Assembly (NCBI RefSeq): GCF_035989285.1
Contig: NZ_CP108513.1
Location: forward strand, 9,610,001-9,674,000
From: Streptomyces sp. NBC_01235
Lineage (GTDB): Bacteria > Actinomycetota > Actinomycetes > Streptomycetales > Streptomycetaceae
DNA: 64,000 nt
Reading direction: 5' to 3'
Shown: piece after piece, positions 7,195-16,130 of the stretch
Layout of the letters: the number at the start of each line of letters is the position of its first letter
How positions within the stretch are numbered: the stretch's first letter is position 1
The notes under the pieces: generated by a model
Told to the model about the DNA's origin: nothing
Seen by the model: only the letters and a program-made list of their open reading frames with translations
The model's database searches: none
Made by a program: the position numbers and the translations under genes

Positions 7195-8666
7195 GCGCCC
7201 CCGCCCAGAACCCGTCCCTGGTCGTCAAGTCCCAGCTGATCGACGGCAGGCTGACCGCCGCCGAGAGCACGTTCCCCTCCCACAACCCCGCCACCGGCGA
7301 ACTGCTCGGCCACGCCCCCGACGCCACCCCGGCCGACGCCCAGGCCGCCGTGGCCGCCGCCCGCCGCGCCTTCGACACCACCGACTGGTCCACGAACAAG
7401 GAGCTGCGACTGCGCTGCCTGCGCCAGTTGCACCAGGCCCTCGACGAACACCGCGAGGAATTGCGCGAGTTGACCGTCGCCGAGGTCGGCGCCCCCCTCC
7501 AGCTCACCCACGGACCCCAGCTCGACGAGCCCATCGGCATCGTGAGGTTCTACGCCGACCTGCTGGAGAAGTGCGAGTTCAGCGAGGACCTGGGCGAGAT
7601 CGAGTCGCGCGGCCGGCGCCACCACCGCTGGGTGGAGAAGGAGGCCGCCGGGGTCGTCACGGCGATCCTGCCGTACAACTACCCCAACCAGCTGGCCCTC
7701 GCCAAGCTCGCCCCCGCCCTCGCCGCCGGCTGCACCGTCGTCCTGAAGGGCGCCCCGCAGAACCCCCTCATCACCCTGGCGCTCGGCGAACTCATCGCCG
7801 AACACACGGACATCCCGCCGGGGGTCGTGAACGTCCTCGGCTCCTCGCGCGCCGAGGTCGGCGAACTCCTCACCACCCACCCCGACGTGGACGTGGACGT
7901 GGTGACCTTCACCGGCTCGACCCCCGTCGGCCGCCGCATCATGGCCGCCGCGGCCGACACCGTGAAGCGGGTCTTCCTCGAACTCGGCGGCAAGTCCGCG
8001 ATGATCGTCTTCGAGGACGCGGACTTCGTGAAGTCGGCCATGTTCGCCGCGTTCACCATCTGCTCCCACTCCGGCCAGGGCTGCGCCCTCACCTCCCGCC
8101 TCCTCGTCCCGCGCGCCCACCAGGACCAGATCGTGCAGCTCGTCGCGGCCGGTCTCGAACGCGTCAAGGTCGGCGACCCCACCGACCCCAGCACCACCAT
8201 GGGCCCGCTCATCAGCGAGCAGCAGCGCGACAAGGTCGACGGCATGGTCCGGCGGGCCGTCGCCGACGGGGCGACCCTCGTACGGGGCGGCCACCGCATC
8301 GACCCCGGCTGGTTCTACGAGCCGACCCTCCTCGCGCATGTCGCCCCGGACAGCGAGATCGCCCAGGAGGAGGTCTTCGGCCCGGTCCTGGCGGTGATCC
8401 CGTTCGACGACGAGGAGGACGCGGTCCGTATCGCCAACCACTCCAGGTACGGGCTGTCGGGGGCCGTCCACAGCGCCGACGAGGAGCGGGCGATCCGCGT
8501 CGCCCGCCGGATCCGCACCGGCACCTTCTCCATCAACGGTGGCAACTACTTCGCCCCCGACGTCCCCTTCGGCGGCTACAAGCAGTCCGGGGTCGGCCGG
8601 GAGAGCGGACGGGCCGGCTTCGAGGAGTTCCTGGAGGAGAAGTCCTTCGCCCGGGTGGTCGTATGA
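7191..8666 (+). CDS. NAD(P)-dependent aldehyde dehydrogenase
   Basis: A 491-aa ALDH-superfamily enzyme oxidising an aldehyde to the acid. The general base Glu is in LELGGKSAMIVFEDAD, the catalytic Cys is in the segment CSHSGQGCALTSRL, and the C-terminal EEVFGPVLAVIPF and PFGGYKQSGVGRESG motifs are intact. It starts at a GTG overlapping the SDR stop and ends overlapping the CoA-transferase start, so it is in one coupled set. Together with the SDR and CoA-transferase it can turn an alcohol into an activated acyl-CoA. Confidence 0.93.
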   Translation: MSAPAQNPSLVVKSQLIDGRLTAAESTFPSHNPATGELLGHAPDATPADAQAAVAAARRAFDTTDWSTNKELRLRCLRQLHQALDEHREELRELTVAEVGAPLQLTHGPQLDEPIGIVRFYADLLEKCEFSEDLGEIESRGRRHHRWVEKEAAGVVTAILPYNYPNQLALAKLAPALAAGCTVVLKGAPQNPLITLALGELIAEHTDIPPGVVNVLGSSRAEVGELLTTHPDVDVDVVTFTGSTPVGRRIMAAAADTVKRVFLELGGKSAMIVFEDADFVKSAMFAAFTICSHSGQGCALTSRLLVPRAHQDQIVQLVAAGLERVKVGDPTDPSTTMGPLISEQQRDKVDGMVRRAVADGATLVRGGHRIDPGWFYEPTLLAHVAPDSEIAQEEVFGPVLAVIPFDDEEDAVRIANHSRYGLSGAVHSADEERAIRVARRIRTGTFSINGGNYFAPDVPFGGYKQSGVGRESGRAGFEEFLEEKSFARVVV

Positions 8667-9868
8667 GGCCGCTGGAGGGCATCCGGGTTCTCGAGGTCGC
8701 CATGTACGGCTTCGTGCCCTCCGCCGGTGCGGTGCTCGCAGACTGGGGCGCGGACGTCGTCAAGGTCGAGCACGCCGTCACCGGAGACCCGCAGCGCGGA
8801 CTGCGGCAGACCGGCTCGTTCAAGGTGGAGGGCGATCCCAACCCCAACGTGGCGCACGCCAACCGCGGCAAGCGCTCCCTGGGCCTCGACATGGCGTCGC
8901 CCGAGGGCCGCGAGGTGCTGTACGAGCTGGTCAGGGGCGCGGACGTGTTCCTCACCAGCTTCCTGCCCGCCTCCCGCGCCCGCCTCGCCATCGACGTCGA
9001 CGACATCCGGGCCGTGAACCCGCGCATCGTGTACGCCCGGGGGAGCGCGCTCGGTCCGCGCGGCCCCGAGGCCGACCGGGGCGGCTACGACATGACGGCC
9101 TTCTGGGCCCGCGCCGGCACCGCGGCCTCCATCACCCCGCCCGGCACGGAGGGCATGGTCAGTCCGCCCGGCCCGGCCTACGGCGACACGATCTCCGGCA
9201 CCAACCTGGCGGGCGGCATCGCGGCCGCGCTCCTGCGCCGCGAGCGCACCGGCGAGACCTCGGTCGTCGACGTCTCCCTCCTCGGCAGCGGCCTGTGGGC
9301 GCTCGGCCACTCCATCGGCCTGTCCCTGCACCTCGACCGGGCCTGGGAGGGCGTGACGCCCAGCGCCCACGGCTCGCCCGCCAACCCGCTCTCCGGCCTC
9401 TACCGCACCTCCGACGACCGCTACCTCTCCTTCGTCATGCTCCAGCCGGCGAGGTTCTGGGCGGACGTCTGCCGCTGCCTCGGCCGTCCCGACCTCGCGG
9501 ACGACCCACGCTTCGCCACCGTCGAGTCCATCGCGGCGCACACCGACGACGCGGTGAAGATCCTGCGCGAGGTGATCGCCACCCGGACCCTCGCCGAGTG
9601 GTCCAGGGACCTCGCCGCGCTGGAGGGCCCCTGGGCGCCCGTCCAGGACACCTTCCAGGCCGCCGCCGACGCGCAGGTGCGCGCCAACGGCTACATCGGA
9701 CAGGCCGGCGAGCTCGAACTCGTCGCCAGCCCCGTCCAGTTCGACGTCGAGGACACGCGCCTCGGCCCCGCTCCCGAGTTCGCCGCGCAGACGGAGGAGA
9801 TCCTCTCCGAGCTCGGCTACGACTGGGACCGCATCCTCGCCCTCAAGGCGGGCGGCGCGGTCACCTGA
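8663..9868 (+). CDS. CaiB/BaiF class III CoA-transferase
   Basis: A 401-aa family III CoA-transferase, beginning PLEGIRVLEVAMYGFVPSAG and containing VVKVEHAVTGDPQRG and the glycine-rich central region. These enzymes move CoA between carboxylic acids through an aspartyl-CoA anhydride; the Asp equivalent is likely in the DMTAFW segment after GGYD, a position-based guess. The ATG at 8663 overlaps the ALDH stop. It most likely activates the acid produced by the preceding two enzymes so that it can enter the acyl-CoA dehydrogenase and lyase steps encoded nearby. Confidence 0.9.
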   Translation: MRPLEGIRVLEVAMYGFVPSAGAVLADWGADVVKVEHAVTGDPQRGLRQTGSFKVEGDPNPNVAHANRGKRSLGLDMASPEGREVLYELVRGADVFLTSFLPASRARLAIDVDDIRAVNPRIVYARGSALGPRGPEADRGGYDMTAFWARAGTAASITPPGTEGMVSPPGPAYGDTISGTNLAGGIAAALLRRERTGETSVVDVSLLGSGLWALGHSIGLSLHLDRAWEGVTPSAHGSPANPLSGLYRTSDDRYLSFVMLQPARFWADVCRCLGRPDLADDPRFATVESIAAHTDDAVKILREVIATRTLAEWSRDLAALEGPWAPVQDTFQAAADAQVRANGYIGQAGELELVASPVQFDVEDTRLGPAPEFAAQTEEILSELGYDWDRILALKAGGAVT

Positions 9869-9927
9869 CCCCGCACTTTTCGTCACCTCCCTCGGACGAC
9901 GGCGTCCGAGCTCCCCGAGGAGGCACC

Positions 9928-11310
9928 TTGCGCAGGTTGCTGATCGGCTCGGTCACCGTGGTCGCGGTGCTGCTGGCCGGCTGTTCCACCCGTTCCGACG
10001 ACGACACCGGCACCGACGCCGCGCAGAAGGCGACCCCGGCCGCCGGCGCGCCCCCGGCCTCGGCCGACTTCGGCACCCTCAAGGACGTGTGCGGCCCCGG
10101 CACCGCCAAGACCTCGGCCGTCCAGGGCGTCACCGACAAGAAGATCCAGGTCGGTGTCATGTCGGACGTCGGCTTCACCAAGAACTCCGAGTTCCCGGAC
10201 GCCGCGAAGGTGTTCACCTCCTGGTGCAACGCCGCCGGCGGCATCAACGGCCGCGAGATCGTCCCCGTCACCCGTGACACGAAGCTGATGCAGGTCCGCC
10301 AGGGCGTTCTTCAGGCCTGCAAGGCGGACTTCGCGCTCGTGGGCGGCGGATCCGCGCTGGACAGTCTGGGCACGCCGGACCGGCTGAAATGCCTGCTGCC
10401 CACCTTCCCCGCGCAGTCCAGTCAGATCGGCGCGATCGGCTCCGACCTCCAGGTGATGGCCTCGCAGCCGACCGCCGGGTACTTCCAGTACGCCGGCTAC
10501 TACGCGTGGCTGATGAAGGAGAAGTACCCGGACTCGGCGCAGAAGGCCGGCATCATCGCGGGCGACGTCCCGGTCACCAAGGTCATGGCGGGGCAGTTCA
10601 AGGAGGCGATCGCGGGCCTCGGCGGCAAGGTGTCCTACAACGACCTCTACCCGGCGGCCGGCGTCTCCGACTGGACCCCCTACGCCCAGTCCATCAAGAA
10701 CAAGGGCGTCAAGGGCCTGGTCTTCCTGGGGGACTTCGCGAGCCTCGCCAAGCTGGAGCAGGCCCTCACCAACATCGGCTACACCCCCGACTGGATCGAC
10801 GCCAACAGCAACGCCTACGGCCCCGCCTTCCAGCAACTCGCGGGCACCGCCCTCGCCAAGCAGCACAACTACGCCGAACTCTTCGCCACCGCCCCGCTGG
10901 AGAGCGCGGCCGACAACCCGGCCACCCAACAGGTCATCGACCTGTTCGAGAAGTACGCGCCCGGCAAGCAGGTCACCTACCCCATGCTGCGCGCCTTCTC
11001 CGCCTGGCTGCTGTTCGCCACCTCGGCCCGCGACTGCGCCGAACTCACGCGCAAGTGCGTGGACGACAACGCGCTGAAGAACACGGACTGGACGGCGGGC
11101 GGGCTCCAGGCCCCCTTCGACCTCGCCTCGAAGGAACCGCCCAAGTGCTACTCGGTCGTCGAGGCGACGACCAAGGGCTGGCAGCCGGCGGACTTCAAGC
11201 CGGACCAGGGCGCCTACCGCTGCGACGCGGTCGCCTACAAGTACAAGGGGAACTACGGCGAGCCGGCCACCCTCGCCTCCGTCGGCAAGTCCCCGTCCGA
11301 CCTGACCTGA
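9928..11310 (+). CDS. ABC transporter solute-binding lipoprotein (LivJ-like)
   Basis: A 460-aa periplasmic-binding-protein type 1 (branched-chain amino acid / organic acid) homologue. The TTG start at 9928 is supported by GAGGAGG six bases upstream and gives a lipoprotein signal peptide with lipobox LLAGC. The mature part has the VQGVTDKKIQVGVMSDVGFT entry typical of the family. It probably captures the substrate of this catabolic cluster. Its cognate membrane subunits appear to be the damaged liv genes at 17.5-19.6 kb, so the system may no longer transport. Confidence 0.88.
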   Translation: MRRLLIGSVTVVAVLLAGCSTRSDDDTGTDAAQKATPAAGAPPASADFGTLKDVCGPGTAKTSAVQGVTDKKIQVGVMSDVGFTKNSEFPDAAKVFTSWCNAAGGINGREIVPVTRDTKLMQVRQGVLQACKADFALVGGGSALDSLGTPDRLKCLLPTFPAQSSQIGAIGSDLQVMASQPTAGYFQYAGYYAWLMKEKYPDSAQKAGIIAGDVPVTKVMAGQFKEAIAGLGGKVSYNDLYPAAGVSDWTPYAQSIKNKGVKGLVFLGDFASLAKLEQALTNIGYTPDWIDANSNAYGPAFQQLAGTALAKQHNYAELFATAPLESAADNPATQQVIDLFEKYAPGKQVTYPMLRAFSAWLLFATSARDCAELTRKCVDDNALKNTDWTAGGLQAPFDLASKEPPKCYSVVEATTKGWQPADFKPDQGAYRCDAVAYKYKGNYGEPATLASVGKSPSDLT

Positions 11311-11320
11311 CCTGACCTGA
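11301..11320. repeat. CCTGA pentamer, four tandem copies
   Basis: A short simple-sequence run that contains the stop codon of the solute-binding protein and continues as looser CCTGA/ACCTG copies to about 11338. Every unit carries a TGA, so slippage would not extend the protein much. Confidence 0.8.
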
Positions 11321-11358
11321 CCCTGACCGGACCTGAACCGACCGCAAACGAAGGGCAG

Positions 11359-11559
11359 TTGAGTGACGTGAAGGTACGCGTCGACCCCGAACGCTGCCAG
11401 GGCCACACCCTGTGCTTCATGCGCGCCCCGGAGGTCTTCGAACTGAGCGAGATCGACGGGCACTCGGCACCGGCCGTCGAGGAGGTCCCCGAGGGCCAGG
11501 AGGACCGCGTCGTCGAGGCCGTCCGGTCCTGCCCCGAGCGGGCGATCAGCGTCTTCTGA
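11359..11559 (+). CDS. 3Fe-4S ferredoxin, P450 partner
   Basis: A 66-aa ferredoxin with Cys13, Cys19 and Cys58 (CQGHTLC and SCPERAI), the pattern of single-cluster [3Fe-4S] ferredoxins that feed electrons to actinobacterial P450s. The P450 starts 20 bases downstream. The start is uncertain: TTG at 11359 lies very close to AAGGG (11351-11355), and GTG at 11368 is the alternative, removing three residues. A ferredoxin reductase is not in the window and must be supplied from elsewhere. Confidence 0.88.
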   Translation: MSDVKVRVDPERCQGHTLCFMRAPEVFELSEIDGHSAPAVEEVPEGQEDRVVEAVRSCPERAISVF

Positions 11560-11579
11560 GCGCAGAGAGCAGGCACCCG

Positions 11580-12932
11580 ATGACCGACGACGAGACCCGC
11601 AAACAGCCCCGCGTCCACTTCGACCGGCACGCCCCCGAGTACCGCGACCGGTTCGAGGAGCAGACCCGCGCCTTCCACGCGGGCTGCCCGCTCGCCTGGT
11701 CCGACACCTACGGCGGCCACTGGGTGGCCGCGGGCAACCGCGAACTGCTCGCCTTCGCCCGCGAGCAGGACAAGCTCTCCAACGACCACGACGTGCACGG
11801 CGAGCGGCGCGGCTACCAGGGCATCAACATCCCCGCGCCCGCCCGCGGGCGAGGCATCCGCGGCGGCTTCCTGGAGATGGACCCGCCCGAGCAGCGCGCC
11901 TACCGCAACGCGCTGAACCCGTATCTGTCCCCGGCGGCCGTCGCCCGCTGGATCCCCTTCATCGACGAGGTGGCCCGGGCCTGCCTCGACGAGCGGATCG
12001 AGTCCGGCCGCATCGACTTCGTCGACGACCTCGCCAACATCGTCCCCGCCGTCTTCACCCTCGCCATGATGGGCATCCCGCTGAAGAAGTGGGAGCTGTA
12101 CAACGAACCCGCCCACGCCGGCGTCTACACCCCGCCGAACTCGCCGGGCATGGCCCGCGTGGTCGAGGCCCACAAGGCCATGCTCCAGGACATCGGCGCC
12201 ACCCTCCACGAGGTCCGCGCCCGCCCCCGCCCCGGTCTCGCCGATGCCCTCGCCCGGATGGAGGTCGACGGCCGGTCGCCGTCCGACGCGGACCTCGTCG
12301 GCGCCCTCGCCCTGCTCATCGGTGGCGGCTTCGACACCACCACCGCGCTCACCGCCCACGCCCTGGAGTGGCTCTCCGACCACCCGGACGAACGCGCCCG
12401 GCTCAGCCGCGAACGGGACACCCTGCTGGACTCGGGGACCGAGGAGTTCCTGCGCTACTTCACGCCGGCGCCCGGGGACGGCCGTACCGTCGCGGAGGAC
12501 TGCGCGATCGCCGGCAAGGAGTTCAAGGAGGGCGACCGGCTGTGGCTGTCGTGGGCGATGGCCAACCGCGACCCGGCCGTCTTCACCGACCCGGACGATG
12601 TCGACCTCGCCCGCCCCGCCAACCGGCACACCGCCTTCGGCCTCGGCATCCACCGCTGCATCGGATCCAACGTGGCCCGTACGGTCTTCAAGCGGATGCT
12701 CCTCCAAGTCCTCGACCGGGTACCGGACTTCGTGTGCGAGCCGGAGGGCACCGTCCACTACGAGACCATCGGCGTCATCCAGGGCATGCGTCACCTGCCG
12801 GCCGGCTTCACCCCGGGGTCCCGTCTCGGCCCAGGCCTGGAGGAGACCCTCGTCACCCTTCAACAGGCCTGCGACGAACAGGGGTTGGCGCAGCCGGTCA
12901 CCGTCCGCAAGGCGGAGGCGAAGATCCGTTGA
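11580..12932 (+). CDS. Cytochrome P450
   Basis: A 450-aa soluble P450. The I-helix oxygen-activation motif is GGGFDTTT, ExxR is EEFLR, and the haem ligand is Cys360 in FGLGIHRCIG. It is preceded by its ferredoxin and coupled by a 4-base overlap (TTGA) to the DUF35-thiolase fusion, so it very likely hydroxylates the substrate or an intermediate of this pathway. It resembles the linalool/terpene and steroid-type bacterial P450s in overall size, but the subfamily cannot be set by eye. Confidence 0.93.
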   Translation: MTDDETRKQPRVHFDRHAPEYRDRFEEQTRAFHAGCPLAWSDTYGGHWVAAGNRELLAFAREQDKLSNDHDVHGERRGYQGINIPAPARGRGIRGGFLEMDPPEQRAYRNALNPYLSPAAVARWIPFIDEVARACLDERIESGRIDFVDDLANIVPAVFTLAMMGIPLKKWELYNEPAHAGVYTPPNSPGMARVVEAHKAMLQDIGATLHEVRARPRPGLADALARMEVDGRSPSDADLVGALALLIGGGFDTTTALTAHALEWLSDHPDERARLSRERDTLLDSGTEEFLRYFTPAPGDGRTVAEDCAIAGKEFKEGDRLWLSWAMANRDPAVFTDPDDVDLARPANRHTAFGLGIHRCIGSNVARTVFKRMLLQVLDRVPDFVCEPEGTVHYETIGVIQGMRHLPAGFTPGSRLGPGLEETLVTLQQACDEQGLAQPVTVRKAEAKIR

Positions 12933-14602
12933 GCACCCCGCCCGAGGCAACCGCCGCCCGTCCGCAGCCGCAGACCACCCAGGAGAGCGAGTTCTTCTGG
13001 ACCTCCGGCCACGACGGGCGGCTCCGCTTCCAGCACTGCACCGCCTGCGAGGCCCTGATCCATCCGCCGCAGCCGGTGTGCCGGCACTGCCGCTCGCACG
13101 CCACCGCGGTCCGCGAGGTCTCCGGCCGCGCCACCCTCATCGGCTTCACGCTCAACCACCGCTTCCCGTTCCCCGGTCTGCCCTCGCCCTTCGTCGTCGC
13201 CCAGGTCGCCATCGAGGAGGACCCCCGCGTCCGGCTGACGACCAACCTCGTCGACTGCGCGCCCGAGGACCTCCGCCTCGGCATGCGCATGGAGGTCGTC
13301 TTCGAGCGGGCGGGCGAGACCTGGCTGCCCCTGTTCCGCCCGACGGCCCAGCAGTCGCCCCCGGCCCCGCTCCCGCCCGACGACCCGGCACCGGAGCGGA
13401 TGCGCGCCCACGTCCGGACGCCCTCGAAGAGCCGCAAGTTCGAGGAACGGGCCGTCATCAGCGGCGCCGGAGCCTCACGTCTCGGCCGCCGCCTCATGGT
13501 CCCGCCGCTCGAACTGACCGTCGAGGCCTGCGAGAAGGCCGTCGCCGACGCCGGACTCACCTTCGACGACATCGACGGCCTGTCCACCTACCCGGGCGGC
13601 GGCGTGTACGGCGGCTTCGCCGAGGGAGGCCTCACCGCCCTGGAGTCGGCCCTCGGGGTGCGCCCGGTCTGGCACAACGGCGCCATGGAGACCTTCGGCC
13701 CCGGCGGCACCGTCATCTCCGCGATGCTCGCCGTGGCCGCCGGACTGGCCCGGCACGTGCTGTGCTTCCGTACCGTGTGGGAGGCCACGCACGCCGAACT
13801 CGTCCGGCAGGGACGGATCCGGCTTCCTCGACCGGCAGGCCCCGACGGCTGGTTCAAACCCTTCGGCGCCGTGTCGCCCGCGATAGCGCTCGCCATGAAC
13901 GCGCAGCGCCACATGCACCGCTACGGCAGCACGCGCGAGACCCTCGGCTGGATCGCCCTCAACCAGCGCGCGGGCGCCGCCCGCCACCCGGACGCGATCT
14001 ACCGCGACCCGCTCACCATGGACGCCTACCTGTCCGCACGCACCATCACCACCCCCTTCGGCCTGTACGACTGCGACGTGCCCTGCGACGCGGCGACCGC
14101 CGTCGTCGTCTCCGCGGCGGACGTCGCGTGCGACCTGCCGGGGACGCCCGTACGGATCGAGGCCGTCGGCACCCAGATCGTCGAGCGCCCCGAGTGGGAC
14201 CAGGCCACCCTCACCCACGAACCTCAAGTCCTGGGCCAGGCCGCCCACTTGTGGACCCGCACCGAGCTGCGCCCCGCCGACGTGGACGTGGCGCTGCTCT
14301 ACGACGGCTTCACCTTCAACTGCCTGTCCTGGCTGGAGGCGCTCGGCTTCTGCGGCATCGGCGAGACCCGCGACTTCCTGGACGGCGGCAAGAACATCGC
14401 CCGCGACGGGGTCGTCCCCCTCAACCCGCACGGCGGACAGCTCTCGCACGGCCGCACCCACGGCATGGGCCTGCTGCACGAGGCCGTGCTCCAACTGCGC
14501 GGCGAGGCCGGCGCGCGGCAGGTGGCGGGCGCGCGGACCGCCGTCGTCTCCAGCGGCGGGCTCACCCCCGGCGGCGTACTCCTGCTCAGGACGGACGGAT
14601 GA
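12929..14602 (+). CDS. DUF35 OB-fold/thiolase-like fusion, probable acyl-CoA retro-aldolase
   Basis: A 557-aa fusion. Residues 1-140 form a zinc-ribbon (Cys37-x2-Cys40-x10-Cys51-x2-Cys54) plus OB-fold DUF35 domain; residues about 165-557 are a SCP-x/lipid-transfer-type thiolase domain ending in GGQLSHGRTHGMG. In steroid side-chain degradation a separate Ltp2 thiolase and a DUF35 protein together make an aldolase that cleaves a beta-hydroxyacyl-CoA. The usual N-terminal nucleophilic Cys of thiolases is not seen in the AMETFGPGGTVISA segment, and YDGFTF is present, both in line with an aldolase instead of thiolase. The TTG start overlaps the P450 stop. The fused architecture makes the partnership explicit. 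Confidence 0.82.
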   Translation: MSTPPEATAARPQPQTTQESEFFWTSGHDGRLRFQHCTACEALIHPPQPVCRHCRSHATAVREVSGRATLIGFTLNHRFPFPGLPSPFVVAQVAIEEDPRVRLTTNLVDCAPEDLRLGMRMEVVFERAGETWLPLFRPTAQQSPPAPLPPDDPAPERMRAHVRTPSKSRKFEERAVISGAGASRLGRRLMVPPLELTVEACEKAVADAGLTFDDIDGLSTYPGGGVYGGFAEGGLTALESALGVRPVWHNGAMETFGPGGTVISAMLAVAAGLARHVLCFRTVWEATHAELVRQGRIRLPRPAGPDGWFKPFGAVSPAIALAMNAQRHMHRYGSTRETLGWIALNQRAGAARHPDAIYRDPLTMDAYLSARTITTPFGLYDCDVPCDAATAVVVSAADVACDLPGTPVRIEAVGTQIVERPEWDQATLTHEPQVLGQAAHLWTRTELRPADVDVALLYDGFTFNCLSWLEALGFCGIGETRDFLDGGKNIARDGVVPLNPHGGQLSHGRTHGMGLLHEAVLQLRGEAGARQVAGARTAVVSSGGLTPGGVLLLRTDG

Positions 14603-15522
14603 CCTCACCCACACCCTCGGTGGAACCCGGACTCGTCCCCGCCGTACGGCGACAGGTCGTCGACGTGCGCGGCGTCCCCGCCTCCGCCCTGGTCGCCGAG
14701 GTGGCGAGGCCGCAGGCGGTGATCGTGGCCCTGCACGGCGGCGCCACCACCTCCGCCTACTTCGACCATCCCGGCCACCCGCGGCTCTCGCTCCTGCGGA
14801 CGGCGGCCGCGACGGGCTTCACGGTGATCGCCCTCGACCGACCGGGCTACGGCAGTTCCGCGGCGCACGAGGAGCGGATGCGGACGCCCGAGCAGCGCAC
14901 GGACTTCGCGTACACGGCCGTGGAGGCGCTGCTGGAGGGCCTGGAACGCGGGGTCGGCGTGTTCGTCTGGGCGCACTCGGCGGGCTGCGAACTCACCGTG
15001 CGCATGGCGAGCGACCCACGCGGCGCCGAACTGCTCGGCGTGGAGCTGGCCGGCATGGGACGCGTCCACCACCCGCGGGCGGTACGCGCGATGGAGGAGT
15101 GGCGGCGCGACCCCAGCCGTGCCCGTCCCCACATCCGCCAGGCGCTGTGGCATCCGCCACACGCCTACCCGCCCGATGTGCACGGCGGCCGCCGTATCGG
15201 CGCCGCCTCACCCGCCTACGAGGGCCACCGCGAGGGCTGGCAGGAGGAGTTCGCGCAGCTCGCGGCCCGGGTCCCCGTGCCCGTGCACCTCACCCTCGCC
15301 GAGTACGAGCAGGTGTGGGCGAACGGACCCGAGGGACTTGCGGACCTCGCTTCCATGTTCACCGGAGCCCCACGGGTGGTACGCCACGAACAGGCGGGCG
15401 CCGGCCACAACACCAGCGTCGGCCGTACCGCTGTCGCCTACCACCTGAATGTCCTCGCCTTCGTCGAGGAGTGCGCGCTGGGTGTGCAGGCGCTGCCGAC
15501 GGAGAAGGGGACGTGGGGATGA
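14599..15522 (+). CDS. Alpha/beta-hydrolase
   Basis: A 307-aa alpha/beta-hydrolase. The oxyanion segment is LHGGATTSAYFDHPG, DRPGYGSS follows, the nucleophile elbow is AHSAG (the first Gly of GxSxG replaced by Ala), and the catalytic His is in GAGHNTS near the C-terminus. No signal peptide is seen, so it is cytoplasmic. It overlaps both neighbours by 4 bases. It could release the free acid or alcohol from an ester or lactone substrate of the pathway, or act as a thioesterase; nothing distinguishes these. Confidence 0.85.
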   Translation: MTSPTPSVEPGLVPAVRRQVVDVRGVPASALVAEVARPQAVIVALHGGATTSAYFDHPGHPRLSLLRTAAATGFTVIALDRPGYGSSAAHEERMRTPEQRTDFAYTAVEALLEGLERGVGVFVWAHSAGCELTVRMASDPRGAELLGVELAGMGRVHHPRAVRAMEEWRRDPSRARPHIRQALWHPPHAYPPDVHGGRRIGAASPAYEGHREGWQEEFAQLAARVPVPVHLTLAEYEQVWANGPEGLADLASMFTGAPRVVRHEQAGAGHNTSVGRTAVAYHLNVLAFVEECALGVQALPTEKGTWG

Positions 15523-16019
15523 GTGAGGCTTCGGACACCGCTCTGCTGCTCGTACGGGGCGTTCTCGGCGTGGTCATGGTGGCCCACGGCTGGAACCACT
15601 GGCGCGGCGGAGGGGGCATAAGCGGCACGGCGGGCTGGTTCGGCGGCCTCGGCCTGACCCGCCCTCGATTGCAGGCCTGGTTCAGTGTCCTGACCGAACT
15701 GGGCGCGGGGGTCCTGTTGTTGGCCGGCTTCCTCACGCCGTTGGCCTGTGCGGCGGTGCTGTCCGTGATGCTGGTGGCGGGGCTGCTCGCGCACCGGCGC
15801 AACGGGTTCTTCGTGTTCAAGGAGGGCTACGAGTACGTCCTCGTCCTGGGTGTCCTCGCGGTGGCGCTGGGGGCGTGGGGGCCGGGGGAGTACGCGATCG
15901 ACGAGGCCGCGGACATCAGTGTGACCGGGTGGGCGGGCGCCGGAGTGGTGCTCGGGGTGGGTGTCGTCGCGACGGCCGGTCTGCTGGCCGTGTTCTGGCG
16001 CCCGCAGAAGACGAGTTGA
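15519..16019 (+). CDS. DoxX-family integral membrane protein
   Basis: A 166-aa protein with four predicted membrane helices (around residues 7-25, 60-80, 85-105 and 135-160) and the VAHGWNHW and GFFVFKEGYEY segments typical of DoxX proteins. The family is named after a subunit of thiosulfate:quinone oxidoreductase, but most members have no known activity. It is coupled to the hydrolase by ATGA. Its stop codon lies inside the first unit of the 20-bp tandem repeat that follows. Confidence 0.85.
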   Translation: MSEASDTALLLVRGVLGVVMVAHGWNHWRGGGGISGTAGWFGGLGLTRPRLQAWFSVLTELGAGVLLLAGFLTPLACAAVLSVMLVAGLLAHRRNGFFVFKEGYEYVLVLGVLAVALGAWGPGEYAIDEAADISVTGWAGAGVVLGVGVVATAGLLAVFWRPQKTS

Positions 16020-16120
16020 GGTCGGAGAAGACGAGTTGAGGCCGAAGCGGTCGAGTTGAGGTCGGAGAAGACGAGTTGAGGCCGAAGCGGTCGAGTTGAG
16101 GCCGGTGAAGACGAGTTGAG
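16010..16120. repeat. 20-bp tandem repeat, about 5.5 copies
   Basis: Units containing (A/T)CGAGTTGAGG recur at exactly 20-base spacing (16011, 16031, 16051, 16071, 16091, 16111), with alternate units more alike, so the array is also a 40-bp higher-order repeat. It spans the DoxX stop and ends at the ribosome binding site of the next gene. Each unit carries a TGA-type stop and a GAGG that resembles a Shine-Dalgarno sequence. Confidence 0.95.
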
Positions 16121-16130
16121 GAGAGACCCC

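Noticed and set aside
8539..9927. Long open frame leading into the solute-binding protein
   Set aside because: It is a shadow frame of the ALDH and CoA-transferase genes; the lipoprotein signal begins at TTG 9928 with its own GAGGAGG.
16010..16120. Possible CRISPR array at the 20-bp repeats, and likewise at 41630-41782
   Set aside because: The units are directly tandem without unique spacers, and no cas gene is in the window.
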